A DNA stretch of 64,000 nt, taken from NCBI RefSeq assembly GCF_030272615.1, contig NC_081413.1, forward strand, positions 716,181,867 through 716,245,866, read 5' to 3'. This document shows positions 11,080-22,747 of the stretch, one piece after another; position 1 is the first letter of the stretch, and the number at the start of each line of letters is the position of its first letter. Both the position numbers and the translations under genes were made by a program. The notes under the pieces are model-generated. The model made no database searches. It was not told the DNA's origin and was given only the letters and a program-made list of their open reading frames with translations. This DNA is from Cryptomeria japonica (taxonomy: Eukaryota; Streptophyta; Pinopsida; Cupressales; Cupressaceae).

Positions 11080-12264
11080 GACAGAATTTAGAATTTAATT
11101 TAGACATAAATATAAGATAGGAGAGAGAAGTTTATTTTGTGATGGTGTCACTCCAGATTACACAAGCCATCACTTTGATGTCATCGTAAAAATTAAATTT
11201 AGCAAGGAATCGATCAATGTTTTTGTAGTATTGAGTGATTTCCTCTCCCTCTTCAATTTCAAGAAGTTTTATTTCTGCCTTTAGAAGACCTTGGTATGCT
11301 CTGTGTTGTCTTCTATGTTATCTTGCACTCCTAGCACCTAAAATTTTGAAAGTCACCTTACCTATCATCAGATTAGACATATTTCATGCAAAAAAGATGA
11401 ATTTTCCAAAATTAGAAAACATTTATGGGTTAGGTGCGCAAGACCAATTAATTGCAAAACAATAAAGAAAAATTGAATTTTGACTCTTTCTGGCAATTGC
11501 GGAATAGTTTCAGCAATTGTGAGATATTTTAAAGGCAATTGCGAGACATTATAACATCAATTGTGAACTGATATTGGCAAGTGCAAATTTCTGCACTGTC
11601 AATTGCGGACCTACATTTTTTAGGCTCATACGGATCTACAAAATCAAATAAATCATAAAGCGAAGGTTAAATATGTTGCTTCACATCCGGTTCACCATTT
11701 GTTTCAAGGGTAAATTAAGCATAAATAACTTAATTAGATTATCAGAGCGAATAACCATTTCTAATCTAATCAAATTACTCCTAAATGATAATGAAATAAT
11801 GCTAAAATTAATTCAATTATGAAATGAATTGAAATCTAATTTAAGACTCCCTCAATTGATTTATTAAGGCTTCCATTGCTCTTCTCCTTAGTTGTTGTTT
11901 AATTGGCTCTCAGGTATTTTATAGATTTTCAACACAAAAGGGGTGAGGATTTGAACTCAAGTGTTGATTGATAGATAACTAAAATTGATTGATCAGTGAA
12001 CTCAATAGATTGATTTGTTAACGGAGTTGATTAACTCATTTGATTGACTTGTTAACTCATTTGATTGGGGAATCAACTAGATTGATTGGATAGTGAACTG
12101 AATAGATTAGTAAGCTAACTAAATTGATTGAGAGATGATTGATTAGATCGGTTAGAAGACTGAAATGATTGATTAGCTAGAAAAAGTTGATTGAGAGTTA
12201 AAAAGGGTGATTAAACAGTTAACTGAGATAACTGATTTAATTGCTCGGTTAAGATTTTCAACAT
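11080..12264 (-). mobile_element. Element F, 5' LTR end, primer site and gag-like remnant
   Basis: Minus strand: an LTR-like end at 11700 (GAAACA) is followed by TGGTGAACCGG (11697-11687), the same primer-site core as in B and E. Further down, about 11340-11130, one frame reads LLKAEIKLLEIEEGEEITQY, then YKNIDRFLAKFNFYDD, resembling a helical Gag segment, and ends at a stop. F is therefore probably another LTR element, cut short by D on the left and split by B within its LTR on the right. Family not identified. Confidence 0.45.
11700..12264 (-). repeat. LTR of F, distal half (split by element B)
   Basis: Part of an inferred LTR running from 11700 to the B insertion point, continuing at 21904. 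It contains many short GATTGATT/TTAACTCATT phrases (11950-12200) but no gene. Continuity with 21904-22747 is inferred from B's clean GTGAT target duplication. Confidence 0.45.
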
Positions 12265-12269
12265 GTGAT
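12265..12269 (+). other. Target site duplication of element B, left copy
   Basis: GTGAT immediately before the 5' LTR; the identical pentamer is at 21899-21903 after the 3' LTR. Confidence 0.85.
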
Positions 12270-13453
12270 TGTAGTGACATGAAATTGTGACCCTTTCAAT
12301 TGTCGACCATGTTAGGGTCCTCATGCATGCAAATCGAATCCGTAAGCGTGATCAAAGATCGGAGACTTGCTCAACACCTGAAAACTACATCTCTCTTGCC
12401 CTCTGCATTGCCCCAACTGCATCCTGTACTGGAAAAAAGGGCAAGACAGGGGCATGGCACCCTTGTCCCTACCCCATTTTGGGGTAGGACCCTTTCCAAT
12501 TTTGCATTGGAGGTTGTGCATTAGGCAAGAAAACTCCCCTAGTGTTGGCCTGTGACAAAAAATCAGTCAATTAACCCTAATTGACAAGTATATAAGTTGC
12601 ATTTTCCCTCTCATTTGCCTAAGTTAAACAAGAAGATAAGTTGGATAAGTGATAAGGTGGGCATGAGATCAAACATTCAAGAGCATTCAAGCATTCAAGG
12701 ATTCCTTTCCAGCATTGAGAATTCTCAAGTCTCCCTTCAACTCTAGGTGTTGCATTCAAGTCAAGGATTCCACTATTGAAGAGGAGATTCATTCCAAAAT
12801 TCAGCTTCATACAAGCAAATCTATCAACATTTCTATCACAACCTCCCTTGAGGTGATTTACATTTCAGTCATCCATTTACATTTACTTGCAAGTACTTTC
12901 TTTCATAATTTGGTTAATTCCAAAACCGGGGTTTGACCTAAAGGCAAACCCCCAATCCCAACCCCTTTCCCTCTTTTTTCTATGTGTAGGTTGTAGGTGC
13001 GCAGTTCTACTTTTGGATTTGGACTCCATTTGCAGACGTGGAAAAACCCTTTTTGTTTCATGGATTTTTTAGAGGACCGTTAACATTGTCGCCATGGTCC
13101 AGGCAACTTTTTCTTAAATTCACATGGTGGCTTCATCTTGACATATTGGTGCACAGCTTCATCCTATGCTTCTATCTCGATTTATAATCAGATCGTTGTC
13201 GCATTTTCACTTGGTCATAAGTACACAATTCAATCAATTCAAATCTCATTCTAGAAGAGGGGATTAACTTACCATTCTTATATCACTCAGAATTCAATCT
13301 TCTTCTTAAGAGGTTGAATCTAGTGCATTTTCCCCCCTCTTCTAATTTAATGCATGAAAAGTGTTTGAAGGGGAATCCAAAGTGAAACTTTCATCTCTCA
13401 TCGGAGGGAAGAAAAGCTTTCCTCTAGATCTCCATCATTTTTTCAACATTACA
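12270..13453 (+). repeat. 5' LTR of element B
   Basis: 1184 bp, TGTAGTGACATG...CAACATTACA. TATA box TATATAAG at 12589-12596. A perfect hairpin (arms CTACCCCA/TGGGGTAG, 12469-12487) lies about 100 bp upstream of the TATA. The 3' copy is 48 bp longer and visibly diverged, so insertion is not recent. Confidence 0.9.
12469..12487 (+). other. U3 hairpin in B 5' LTR
   Basis: CTACCCCATTTTGGGGTAG: 8-bp perfect stem around TT, or 7 bp with a four-base loop. Its counterpart in the 3' LTR (20897-20915) keeps the stem through a paired change, A-T to G-C, at the third pair. Confidence 0.7.
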
Positions 13454-13456
13454 TTT

Positions 13457-13472
13457 TGGTGAACCCGGCGCC
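13457..13472 (+). promoter_or_regulatory. Primer-binding-site region of element B
   Basis: TGGTGAACCCGGCGCC begins three bases after the 5' LTR end. The TGGTGAACC core is shared with E and F; the remaining bases differ. tRNA not identified. Confidence 0.6.
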
Positions 13473-14552
13473 TTACATGCTTTATTCTGAAAATCATTGC
13501 ATATTTTTCATTTACAAGTTTAATTTTTCTGCAAACTTAGTGGTTAAATCATTCAAAACCCTAGTTTTAAAATTGAAATTGAATTTGTGTTTTGATTGCT
13601 ATTGTCTTAGATTTGAAAAATTGCTTTGTTTGTCAAATTCAATTTCCTCCTTGTCATGTTCAATTTGCAAATCGAATTCATAAAATGAAGTGGTTAATTG
13701 TCAAAACCCTAATTTTCCAAAATAATATTGAACTTGTGCAAAAATTGAATTCCCATTCAATTTTCAGATTTGTCTCCATTCCTACAATTCAAACTTTTTA
13801 TTTCCCTCTTCTTTACAAAATTCAAATTTCAAAAATTAAGTGGTTAAGTCATAAAACCCTAATTTTCAAAATTAATTGGATTTTGTACAAATTTCAATCA
13901 ATTTCATTCAAATTCAAATTTCTAAAACATTTTCCAAGGTGTCCCTCCCCTTTAGGTTTGACCCTTTTCAAATTTGTAGTCCAATTCTTGTTTTTCTTCA
14001 AAACCCTAATAGGGTCCTATTTTCACATTTGAACCTTATTTTCGCCTATCTAGAAATCGTAAAATCCGCTAATTTTTTGGTACTAGCTTTAAAATCATCG
14101 TAATATTTGTCCCTGAAAAATTTTGAAAAAAGTTGGTCGGACTGTGTGCATTTTCGCCACGGTTGATTTTTTTCCCAAAATTTTGGGAGACTTTTATGAC
14201 TATATTTAATAACCCAAATCTAGAAGATTGGTTGCTTTTGTTGATTTTTGATACCTCGAAAATAAAAAATATCTCCAAAATTCAACATTTCAAATTTTAA
14301 GAAAAACTTTTAAATTAAGAGGTTAATTATAATCTGCCCTGATTTTTAAAATTCTATTTTTTTTAAATTAAGTGGTATCCCCTTGGCCCTAATTTAAAAT
14401 TCCAATTCCCTTTGATTTATTATTTTGGAAATTGTGTCATTATCTTCCTCCAACAAAGTTCAAATTGTTTAATCATTATTTTCTTAAATTTTGCATTACT
14501 CAATTTTGTATGCTTTGTTCAAAATTCAAAATTTTAATTTTCTCTCTAGTGC
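13473..14552 (+). other. Untranslated leader of element B
   Basis: About 1.1 kb, AT-rich, with four to five degenerate copies of an 'aattaagtggttaa.tcaaaaccctaatttt' phrase. It also contains the sequence 'gtccctgaaaaattttgaaaaaagttgg' in related form to the leader of E. No conserved frame. Confidence 0.7.
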
Positions 14553-15252
14553 ATGAGTTTCACCACTATTAGTCCTACCTACACTATCCCCGTTAGACGA
14601 AGCATCAGAATTAAGGCTTCCCAAGGTTTAATTACCAAGGAGATGGAGCATAATTTGGGTGACTTTTTTAATGAAGATAATGCTAATTCTTCACATCCTA
14701 ATCATGAGCCCATTTATCCCATTGATGAAGAAGAAGCTTTAATGAGGGTCTCCATAGATCAACTTTCAAAATTGCACAATCAATTTGATAACTTTCAACA
14801 ATGGATGTCCCAAGAATACCCTAATAGTGAAGCTCTTCCATTAATTGAAGGTCTTAAACGCATGATTCAAAGTGATAAGAATAGAATTGATATATTGTGT
14901 GGCATTGCTCATATCGTTGATTCTATTATCATTCCTATTAAGAGTTGTGTTGAAAACTTAGGTTATTAACAACCTTCAAATCAAATCAATTCTTCTATTC
15001 CTTTGACCACTTCAATGGCTAGTATTCCTACTTTCACTTCAAACATCATGGCTACATCAACTCAAAATGTCATTCCTACAACCATTGGTCATGGGGGAAA
15101 TCCCTCTTCTTCATTTAATCCTCCATCATTACCTATGTCTTCCATAAGTATTCCTATTATCCCTCAACCAATCAATGTGACACAAGGGGGCAATTCATTC
15201 AACAATTTTGTTCCTCCTTTAAGTGTCTTGTTTCCTACGCAATCACCACCTA

Positions 15253-17137
15253 TGCCTACTATAGTCACATAAATCTATCCACTTAATTAAATGAATATTT
15301 ACTATTTATTTGATTAGTTAACCACTAGTCATCAGTTAATTCAATTTAAATTAACATTTAATTAATTCATCTCTAAACTCTTCTGCTATTAACTAAATAA
15401 ATTATCCAATTTATTTAAATTAATTCATTAAAACCACATCCCAAATCAATTAAATGAATAAAACATATTTATTTAAGTTAACCCCTTTCCTCTTTTAAAT
15501 AAATAAATAAATATTTATTAAAATCCCTAAACTACCCCCCCCACTTGCATTCTCCTACAAATGCAAGTTGCACCTATTTTGTTGAAATAAAGTTATTTTA
15601 TTTTAATTAAAATCCTATTTTCCCTCAACCACCAAACCCACTTGCTCACTAAACACATTCTAGATTCTTCTAAACCATTCCTAATTAGCCTAATCCTATC
15701 CCCTAATTATTGTCACATTCCTAAGAAACTTGGAGTCACTTCTCAAAGCCTCAAAGTCTTTGAAAAACATTAAAGGCTTTGTGTCTTCAACAAGTTAACC
15801 CCTAAAGTCTTCCAAACCATTAATGGTTCTTACATAACCATTTATGGCTCTTACATGACCATTAATGGTTAAACTCAACTCACCCACATGGTTAGAGACT
15901 TTCCCTCTAACTCAACCCCCAATTAACTCATGGGTCTCTTCAAGCATTCATTTCTTTGACCATGGTTATCCTCACTAACTCTTCCACAAGATTTTATCCA
16001 TTGGATAAAGGCATTATTCATTGGATAAAGGATTTATTCATTCAACTCAGCCTAAGCCTTACCTCCTAAGGTAACCTTCAAGTCATCTCAAGCATTTAAT
16101 GTTTTTTCCCTCTCCTCTCAAGCCATCTCATGTTGATATTTGTCATCCTGGGATTGGGTTGAAAGCCCTCACATGGATCACAAACCCATCAATCCTAGCC
16201 CTTGTTGAGATTACCCAATCTCAACCATCCATTACTCTATTTTTCCTATAAATAGAGCCCATTCCTTCATAATCCAGATCTAGAAATCTTGTAAGCATCA
16301 AACCTATAGTAATTTTAAGAGAGCATTTTTTAGGAAAAATTAATTTGTTACTTTGGTTAAAATTAACATAGATAATTAGGTGCTTTCTTCCATAATTAGT
16401 TTGTTTACACTTGCTTTTGCGTAATCTTCATTTTCATAATCTTGAATCTCCATAAGACATCCAAAGTAGTGTAAAAAGTTGAGGGCTAGACTCATGTGGA
16501 ACTTGGAGAGGAGAGGAACAAGGGAGGAGCAACTATGAGCATGTTGGCAAGCATTTGGGAGTGTTTTGTGTCTTTTCTCCATTTTTATATGCTTTCTATA
16601 ATCTGTTTAATATATCTCTTGATATGCATGCTTAGGACTGTAGTTTCTTTCATCTTTCATTGTTGATTGATACTAACAAACACTAACGTTTGAATGACTT
16701 GTCTTGTGTTCCTAACATCCTTTTTGCAATGCATCATTTAATTACTTTGTTATTTTGGTTAAAATAACATAGATAATTAGGTGCTTTCTTTCATAATTAG
16801 TTTGTTTGCACTTGCATTTGCATAATCTTCATTTTCATAATCTTGAATCTCCATAAGACATCCATAGTAGTGCAAAAAGTTGAGGGCTACACTCATGTGG
16901 AACTTGGAGAGGAGAGGAACAAGGGAGGAGCAACTATGAGCATGTTGGCAAGCATTTGGGAGTGTTGTGTGTCTTTTCTCTGTTTTTGTATGCTTGCTAC
17001 AATCTGTTTAATATCTCTCTTGATATGCATGCTTAGGATTGTAGTTTCTTTCATCTTTCATTGTTGATTGATACTAACTAACACTAATATTTGAATGACT
17101 TGTCTTGTGTTCCTAACATCCTTTTTGTAGTGCATCA
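15253..17137 (+). mobile_element. Putative solo LTR C inside gag of B
   Basis: A 1.9-kb AT-rich insertion flanked by CCTA (15249-15252 and 17138-17141), with TG...CA ends. Removing it with one CCTA copy restores B's gag frame. It has a TATA box (CCTATAAATAGAGCCC, about 16247-16262) in plus orientation and no coding capacity. The last 790 bp are a tandem duplication of about 401 bp. The 4-bp duplication is short for a plant LTR element, so the exact borders may be off by one or two bases. Confidence 0.6.
16336..17137 (+). repeat. 401-bp tandem duplication in C
   Basis: Two copies of a unit containing 'cataattagtttgtttrcacttgc' and 'ggaacaagggaggagcaac', offset by 401 bp (for example 16371 and 16772). 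The copies differ at only a few per cent of positions, so the duplication is younger than the surrounding decay. Short open frames inside (one per copy, opposite strands) are chance. Confidence 0.85.
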
Positions 17138-18420
17138 CCTACTTATCATAATGTCCCACTACCTTATTCTCAATCCATGCCTTCCTTCAATAATATCAAA
17201 CCACCTTCTCTATCAACCATGTCTAACATCAATTCTTCTATCGAAACAACCATTAAAATAATCTGGCTCAAACTGTATCTTCCTTACAACAACAAATTGC
17301 TTCTATGAGTCAATCCAAGTTTAGTATGCCCACCTTTAATATTGTGAGCCCACTTTCTCTTGATATTGTTAAATTCGTGCCACATAAGCATGTGGAGGTA
17401 CCTCAAATGGAACTCTATAATGGAAAAGGTGATCCTCTCACACATGTTAAAACATTTCAAACCTTGTGGACTGATTTTGCTTATGATCAAATATTGCTTG
17501 CAAAACTATTTACAAGAACATTAAGAGATAAGGCTTTACAATGGTAGTGCTCTTTGCCTTCTTATTCCACCACTTCTTTTCAACAGCTAGCAAATTCTTT
17601 CATCTAACAATTTCAAAATAACATTGATCCTAAAATCACTTTGACTGATTTAATGCATTGTAAACAAGGTGTTAAGAAAAAGTGATTTATTTCATTGGTA
17701 GATATAAGCATTTGTGAGCTCAAATTTCTTTACATGTACCTGATAATGATATTCAAAGAATTTTCGTTTCTAATTTGCAAAAAGATATTAGGGAAAAGTT
17801 TCTTTTGTCTGAGTTTACTTCCTTTCCGCAATTTTGTGTAACACTCCACAATTATCAACTAGTTGTGAGTAAAATGGAGCAACCCACTCCTATGGCTCCA
17901 GGTGATAAAGGGGAGAATGTTCAACAACCGTTTGCGAAGTTCAAACCAACAAAAAGCTTCATCAAGTTCAATGATACAATCAACAACAACAATGTAAATA
18001 CTACAATAGGTGTGCCTTCTATTTCTATTTTTTTCAAAAGAGAAAGACAGCTTACTCATTTGAATGAATCTTTAAATAGTATTATGTCTCAGTTGTTGCA
18101 AAGAAATGTTATCAAACTTCCTCCTATAAAACAAGTTGATCCTTATAAACTTGCATCCCCTTATTTTGATAACAATTCCTTTTGCCAATTTCATCATTAG
18201 CCTGGTCATGATACCCGAGAAATGTTTCGCATTGAAAAATAAGATTCAAGATTTGATTGATAACAATACTATAACTATGGCAGGTGTGAATGATAAAGGA
18301 AATAAATCTGTAGCTCCTCCTAATCAAAATCTTAAAATTTTTACTGATCGTTTGCCTTCTCATACCTCTGACATGATTGAGACTAGGTATACTTCTTTCT
18401 CCTCTGAGTAATTCACTTCT

Positions 18421-19924
18421 ATGGCACTAAACTTGGTAAATATGGTAGAAAAACAAGATACGCCTAAGGATTCTTGTATTATATTTGACCCTAGTGACAC
18501 CATGAGAGCACCAAATGGCCCTTTATACATAGTTGCAAAGGTTAAGGATATACCTTGTCGTGGCGCTCTTGTTGATCCCTCTTGTGTGGTTAACATCATC
18601 ACTGAGGAGTATATTTTCACTTTACGAATGCATAAACCAATATATGATTCCTCTAAAGTAGTTGTGAAGTTATTTGATGGATTCTCTTGCCCTACCATTG
18701 GCTCTATCACCCTTCCTGTTGAAGTTCATACTAAATCTATGGATGTTGACTTTCTTATCATACTCTCTTCCAAGAAATTCTACGTGAAGTTGGCCTATCC
18801 TTGGCTATCTTCCATGAAGCCTATTTCTTCTCCAATCCATAAGTGTTTCAAATTTCCTCACAATGGTAAAATCATAACTGTGAACCATAGCTTATTTAGA
18901 CCATCTGAAAGAAGCCTTGGCATTCCTATTGATTTCTTTTCCCCTAAGAAATTTCAATCTCTTCCATCAAGGAGCGATGCTCTTTTTCAATCTTATCCAA
19001 AATGGAAGAAAGATATGATCTTATCCTTAAGTCAACCTAGATCCCCAACACTTGACATTCCTATCATACTTGAAGATGAAGTTCTTCCACTCACAGAAAG
19101 AACTAATCTCCCTCCCAAGGAAGATCTTCAATCTATCTCCTATGGAGGTGACTATGCCTTCTCCTAAGAAGAACAACAATATTCCTCTTAAGGTTAGACC
19201 TGTACCTCCTCCTCATGATGGACCTGGCCTTCTTCCTACACCTAACATTCCTCCTTTATATGGCATAGTTCCACCTCCTTCCTCTTATAGAGAGAAGAGG
19301 CTTGCTTCTTCTCTTGTCCAGCCTAAAAGATCTCAACCTAAACCTTCAACTATCAAAGAGGAAAACATTCCTACTTCAACAAGTGTTCCTCCTCCTTCTC
19401 AACCTTCTACTAAGACTCAACAAAATCATTGTGCAAGAGAATGTCGAGGAAGACGTCATGCTCAAGCTCGTGAAGTTGTCCCTCAAACTATTTCATCTCC
19501 TAAAACTCCAACAATTGATCTGATTCCCTTTTCTCCTAAGAAAGATGTTGAACCTACATCTCCAAATCATAAGTTGCACAAAACATGTGATGGTTTTACT
19601 CCTATTCGTATTCACGCTCCTCTTTCCATAAATCTTGATGAAGAAATGAGTGAAAATGTTATTCATGGTGGTAATACAACTCCTTATGCTTCTGATAGTG
19701 ATTATGAATATGTTGATGTGGATAAACATTTATCAATTGAATTTTCACAAACCCTAATCCTAGCTCCTATAATCGAACAAAGTGACTTATCACACGAGCA
19801 TAGTCCTTGTTTGGATCTTGTGTTAGCTCTATCTATTGTGCTTCATGTCGCTCCTCTAGCATGTTTCTCACCTTCCCGAAATAGTGATCACCAAGATCGG
19901 GAGGTGGATGTCATGCTAGATTAG
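18421..19924 (+). pseudogene. Protease-like domain and proline-rich tail of element B
   Basis: First part (18421-19167) follows the Tat-type protease fold: GALVDPSCVVNIITEEY at the active-site position, FDGFSCPTIGSITLPVEV, DFLIILSSKKFYVKLAYPWL, then SSPIHKCFKFPHNGKIITV. The catalytic D-x-G is DPS, so it should be inactive. The second part (from 19052, other frame) is rich in Pro, Ser and Thr (VRPVPPPHDGPGLLPTPNIP) and ends at 19924. No RT follows. The frame change between the parts is a probable frameshift. Confidence 0.7.
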
Positions 19925-20666
19925 TAACATTATCACTGTAGATCTCTTCTCCCTCTTCTTTCTTGCTCTTTTGTGACAATCTTCTATGTGTATCCCTGTT
20001 CTTCTATTGTTCCCTTAATCTCTATTTGGGGATGATGCAAAGCATTGAGATCTTTTCTTGGCCTCTTTCATGTTGACTCAAATGACTCATCTCTTTCCTT
20101 TCTTTTAAGGTAGTGTCCTTTCTTTGGGGAATGGCGATTATTATATGCATATACATATATGATATACATGAGTTATCATACAACATACTAACCCTAAGGA
20201 AAGTGAAACTGCCTCGTGTTTTGTGTTCATTATCCTTGGGTTTATTCCTCTCTCGGGGGCTAAGTCCTTGCGATAATGTGCTCCCTCTCTTCTCTTTCCC
20301 TTGAGTGTATCCTACCTTAAAACAATTGCTACCAATAAGGCATGCATGAGCGTACGTGGGGGCATACACTCTGCTCATATTTTCCTTTTTGATACTTAGA
20401 ATTATTTAGTGAACTCAGCTTTTCTTTATAATTTTGGTATCTTTTTCATGACTCATAGTAAGGGGAACCTTGCTACTTGCAGTCATGGTTTTCCCCTTCT
20501 CGATCTTCCCTTTAACTTTGTCAATCGATGTCGTAAGATCCTAAGTCCACAGGGGGCTTGGTGCATCTTGCCTCCTTTATGTGGTAGAAGTCTTTCAATC
20601 TTGTTTCCTTGTACTTTATCGACAGTATTGGTGTACGCTTATACTCCCGCTAAAGTGGGGGCTAAA
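19925..20666 (+). other. 3' untranslated region and polypurine tract of B
   Basis: No pol-like sequence. Ends in CGCTAAAGTGGGGGCTAAA, whose purine run directly precedes the 3' LTR and is the probable plus-strand primer. Confidence 0.7.
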
Positions 20667-21898
20667 TATAGTGTCATGAAATTATGACCCTTGCAATTGT
20701 CGACCACATTAGGGTCCTCACACATGCGAATCAAACCCCTAAGCCCGATTGGAGACCGGAGACTTGCTTGACACATGAAAACTACATCTCTCTTGCCCTT
20801 TGCACTGCCCGAACTGCATCTTGTCCTGGAAAAAAGGGTAGGATAGGGGTGTGGCGCCCCTATCCCCCCTAGGACAAGGGCGTGGTGCCCATGTCTCTGC
20901 CCCATTTTGGGGCACGACCCTTTCCAATTTTGCATTGGAGGTTGTGCATTGAGCGGGAAAAATCCCCCAGTGTCAGCTTGTGACGAAAAATCAATCAATT
21001 AGCCCTAATTGACAAGTATATAAGTCGCATTTGCCCTCTCATTTGCATAAGTTCAACAAGCAGATAAGTTGGATAAGCGATAAGGTGGGCATGAGATCAA
21101 ACATTCAAGAGCATTCAAGCATTCAAGGATTCCTTTCCAGCATTTGAGCACTCTCAAGTCTCCCTTTAAGGCTAGGTGTTGCATTCAAGTCAAGGATTCA
21201 ACCATTGAAGAGGAGATTCATTCCAACATTCAACTTCATACAAGCAATTCTATCAACATTTATATCACAACCTCCCTTGAGGTGATTTACATTTCAGTCT
21301 TTCATTTACATTTACTTGCAAGTACTTTCTTTCATCATTTGGTTAATTCCAAAACTGGGGTTTGACCTGAAGGCAAACCCCCAATCCCAACCCCTTTTCA
21401 TCTCTTTTATGTGTTTAGGTTGCAAGTGTGTAGCTATACTTTCGGATTTGGACTCCATTTGCAGAGGCAGAAAAACCCTTTTCATTTTGCGGATTTTTCA
21501 GAAGACTGTGTACACTGTCGCCACGGTCCGGACAACTTTTTCTCAAGTTCGCAAGGCAGCTTCATCTTGACATATTATTTGCTAGATCCAAGTGCATAGC
21601 TTCATCCTACGCTTCTATCTCAAGTTATAATCAGATCTGTCACTTTTTCACTTGGTCATAAGTACACAATTCAATCAATTCAAATCTCATTCCAGAAGAG
21701 GGGATTAACTAACAATTCTTATATCACTTAGAATTCAATCTTCTTCTTTGGAAGTTGAATCTAGTGCATTCCCCCCCTCTTCTAATGTAATGCATGAAAA
21801 GTGTTTGAAGGGGAATCCGAAGTGAACCTTTCATCTCTCCTCGGAGGTAAGAAAAGCTTTCCTCTAGATCTCCATCATTCACCTTTTTCAACATTACA
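20667..21898 (+). repeat. 3' LTR of element B
   Basis: 1232 bp. Begins TATAGTGTCATG (the 5' copy has TGTAGTG, so the terminal TG is mutated) and ends CAACATTACA. TATATAAG at 21017-21024; hairpin at 20897-20915. Followed by the GTGAT target duplication. Confidence 0.9.
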
Positions 21899-21903
21899 GT
21901 GAT

Positions 21904-22747
21904 GTAGGAGATAACTTGAAATTCAATTTCATTTTGATTTCATCCTGAATTTGAGTTTTCAAATACTGAAATGCACATGAAATTAACTGAAATTCACATT
22001 TCTTGAAATGTTAATTTGGAAGAAATAAAATTAATTGAAATGATATGAAATTTGAATTTTGGGAAATGTGAAATGAAATTAGATGAAATTAATTGGAATT
22101 GGAATTTGGGGAATTGGAGGAATAATTAATTAATTTAAATAATTTAAATGAAATTATTTAAACATTAGAAATGAGCTTAAGTAAATAATAAATATTATTT
22201 AACTAAGGAATTAATCGTGATTAATTAAATAATTAATATTTAGAAGAGGGTTAACTGATTAAAATGATTTGAGAATAGAAATAGATATAGTTAGTTTAAT
22301 CAAAATGTGTTGAAGGGTGATGATTAAAAGATATAGTTAGTTTAATCAAATAATTAAATAATTACTTAATTAAATAGAGGAATAATTAGTGTAGGATCAA
22401 TGAGACATTTTTAGGTTTCTACATAAACTATACAAAATTATGAAAAAAAAACTAAAACATTATTATATTAACACTAATTTCTTTGCCCCCTTCTTCTCCT
22501 CGGCTGCTAAACTCCCAGTTAGTGCAAAATGGGGGGAAAATCTTTTTTTGTGACTTATATAACAAAGGGGTTCCAGTCATAACCCCTTTGCCATGCGATC
22601 GCCACGTGACTACCACATTGGTCCAGCTAGAACCCTTCTGATCAAAACGGTTCTGCCCAGATTGTACGAATTAGCTCTAAGTGCGACACCAATCGGTACT
22701 TTTACCCTCTAAACTCTCATTTTTTACCCAAGATAGCTCATATGAAC
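21904..22747 (-). repeat. LTR of F, proximal half
   Basis: Continuation of the LTR split by B. Minus strand carries a TATA box (GTTATATAAGTC, about 22549-22560), then a long AT-rich stretch of 'gaaattnaatt' phrases. The upper border is somewhere in 22710-22750, where the G reading frame stops; no TG end could be fixed. Confidence 0.45.

Larger units (their letters stand above)
14553..18411 (+). pseudogene. gag: gag of element B, split by insertion C
   Basis: Starts MSFTTISPTYTIPVRRS (14553) and runs in one frame, with a stop at 14967, to the insertion point at 15252. Joining 15252 to 17142 restores the frame (QSPP then TYHNVPLPYSQ). The capsid core follows from about 17380: VEVPQMELYNGKGDPLTHVK, LAKLFTRTLRDKALQW, then frameshifts. 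The C-terminus has CQFHH...PGHDT..EKCFALKNKIQDLID at about 18170-18260, the usual zinc-knuckle-like Gag ending of Tat-type elements. Broken by several stops and shifts. Confidence 0.8.
12270..21898 (+). mobile_element. Non-autonomous gag/protease LTR retrotransposon B
   Basis: A 9.63-kb element with two LTRs, 5-bp target duplication GTGAT, primer site, leader, gag, protease-like domain, proline-rich tail and a polypurine tract (AAAGTGGGGGCTAAA, 20652-20666). There is no trace of RT, RNase H or integrase in any frame between 18421 and 20666, so it must have been mobilised by a related autonomous element. Gag resembles that of E. A putative solo LTR (C) sits inside gag; without it B would be about 7.7 kb. 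Confidence 0.9.
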
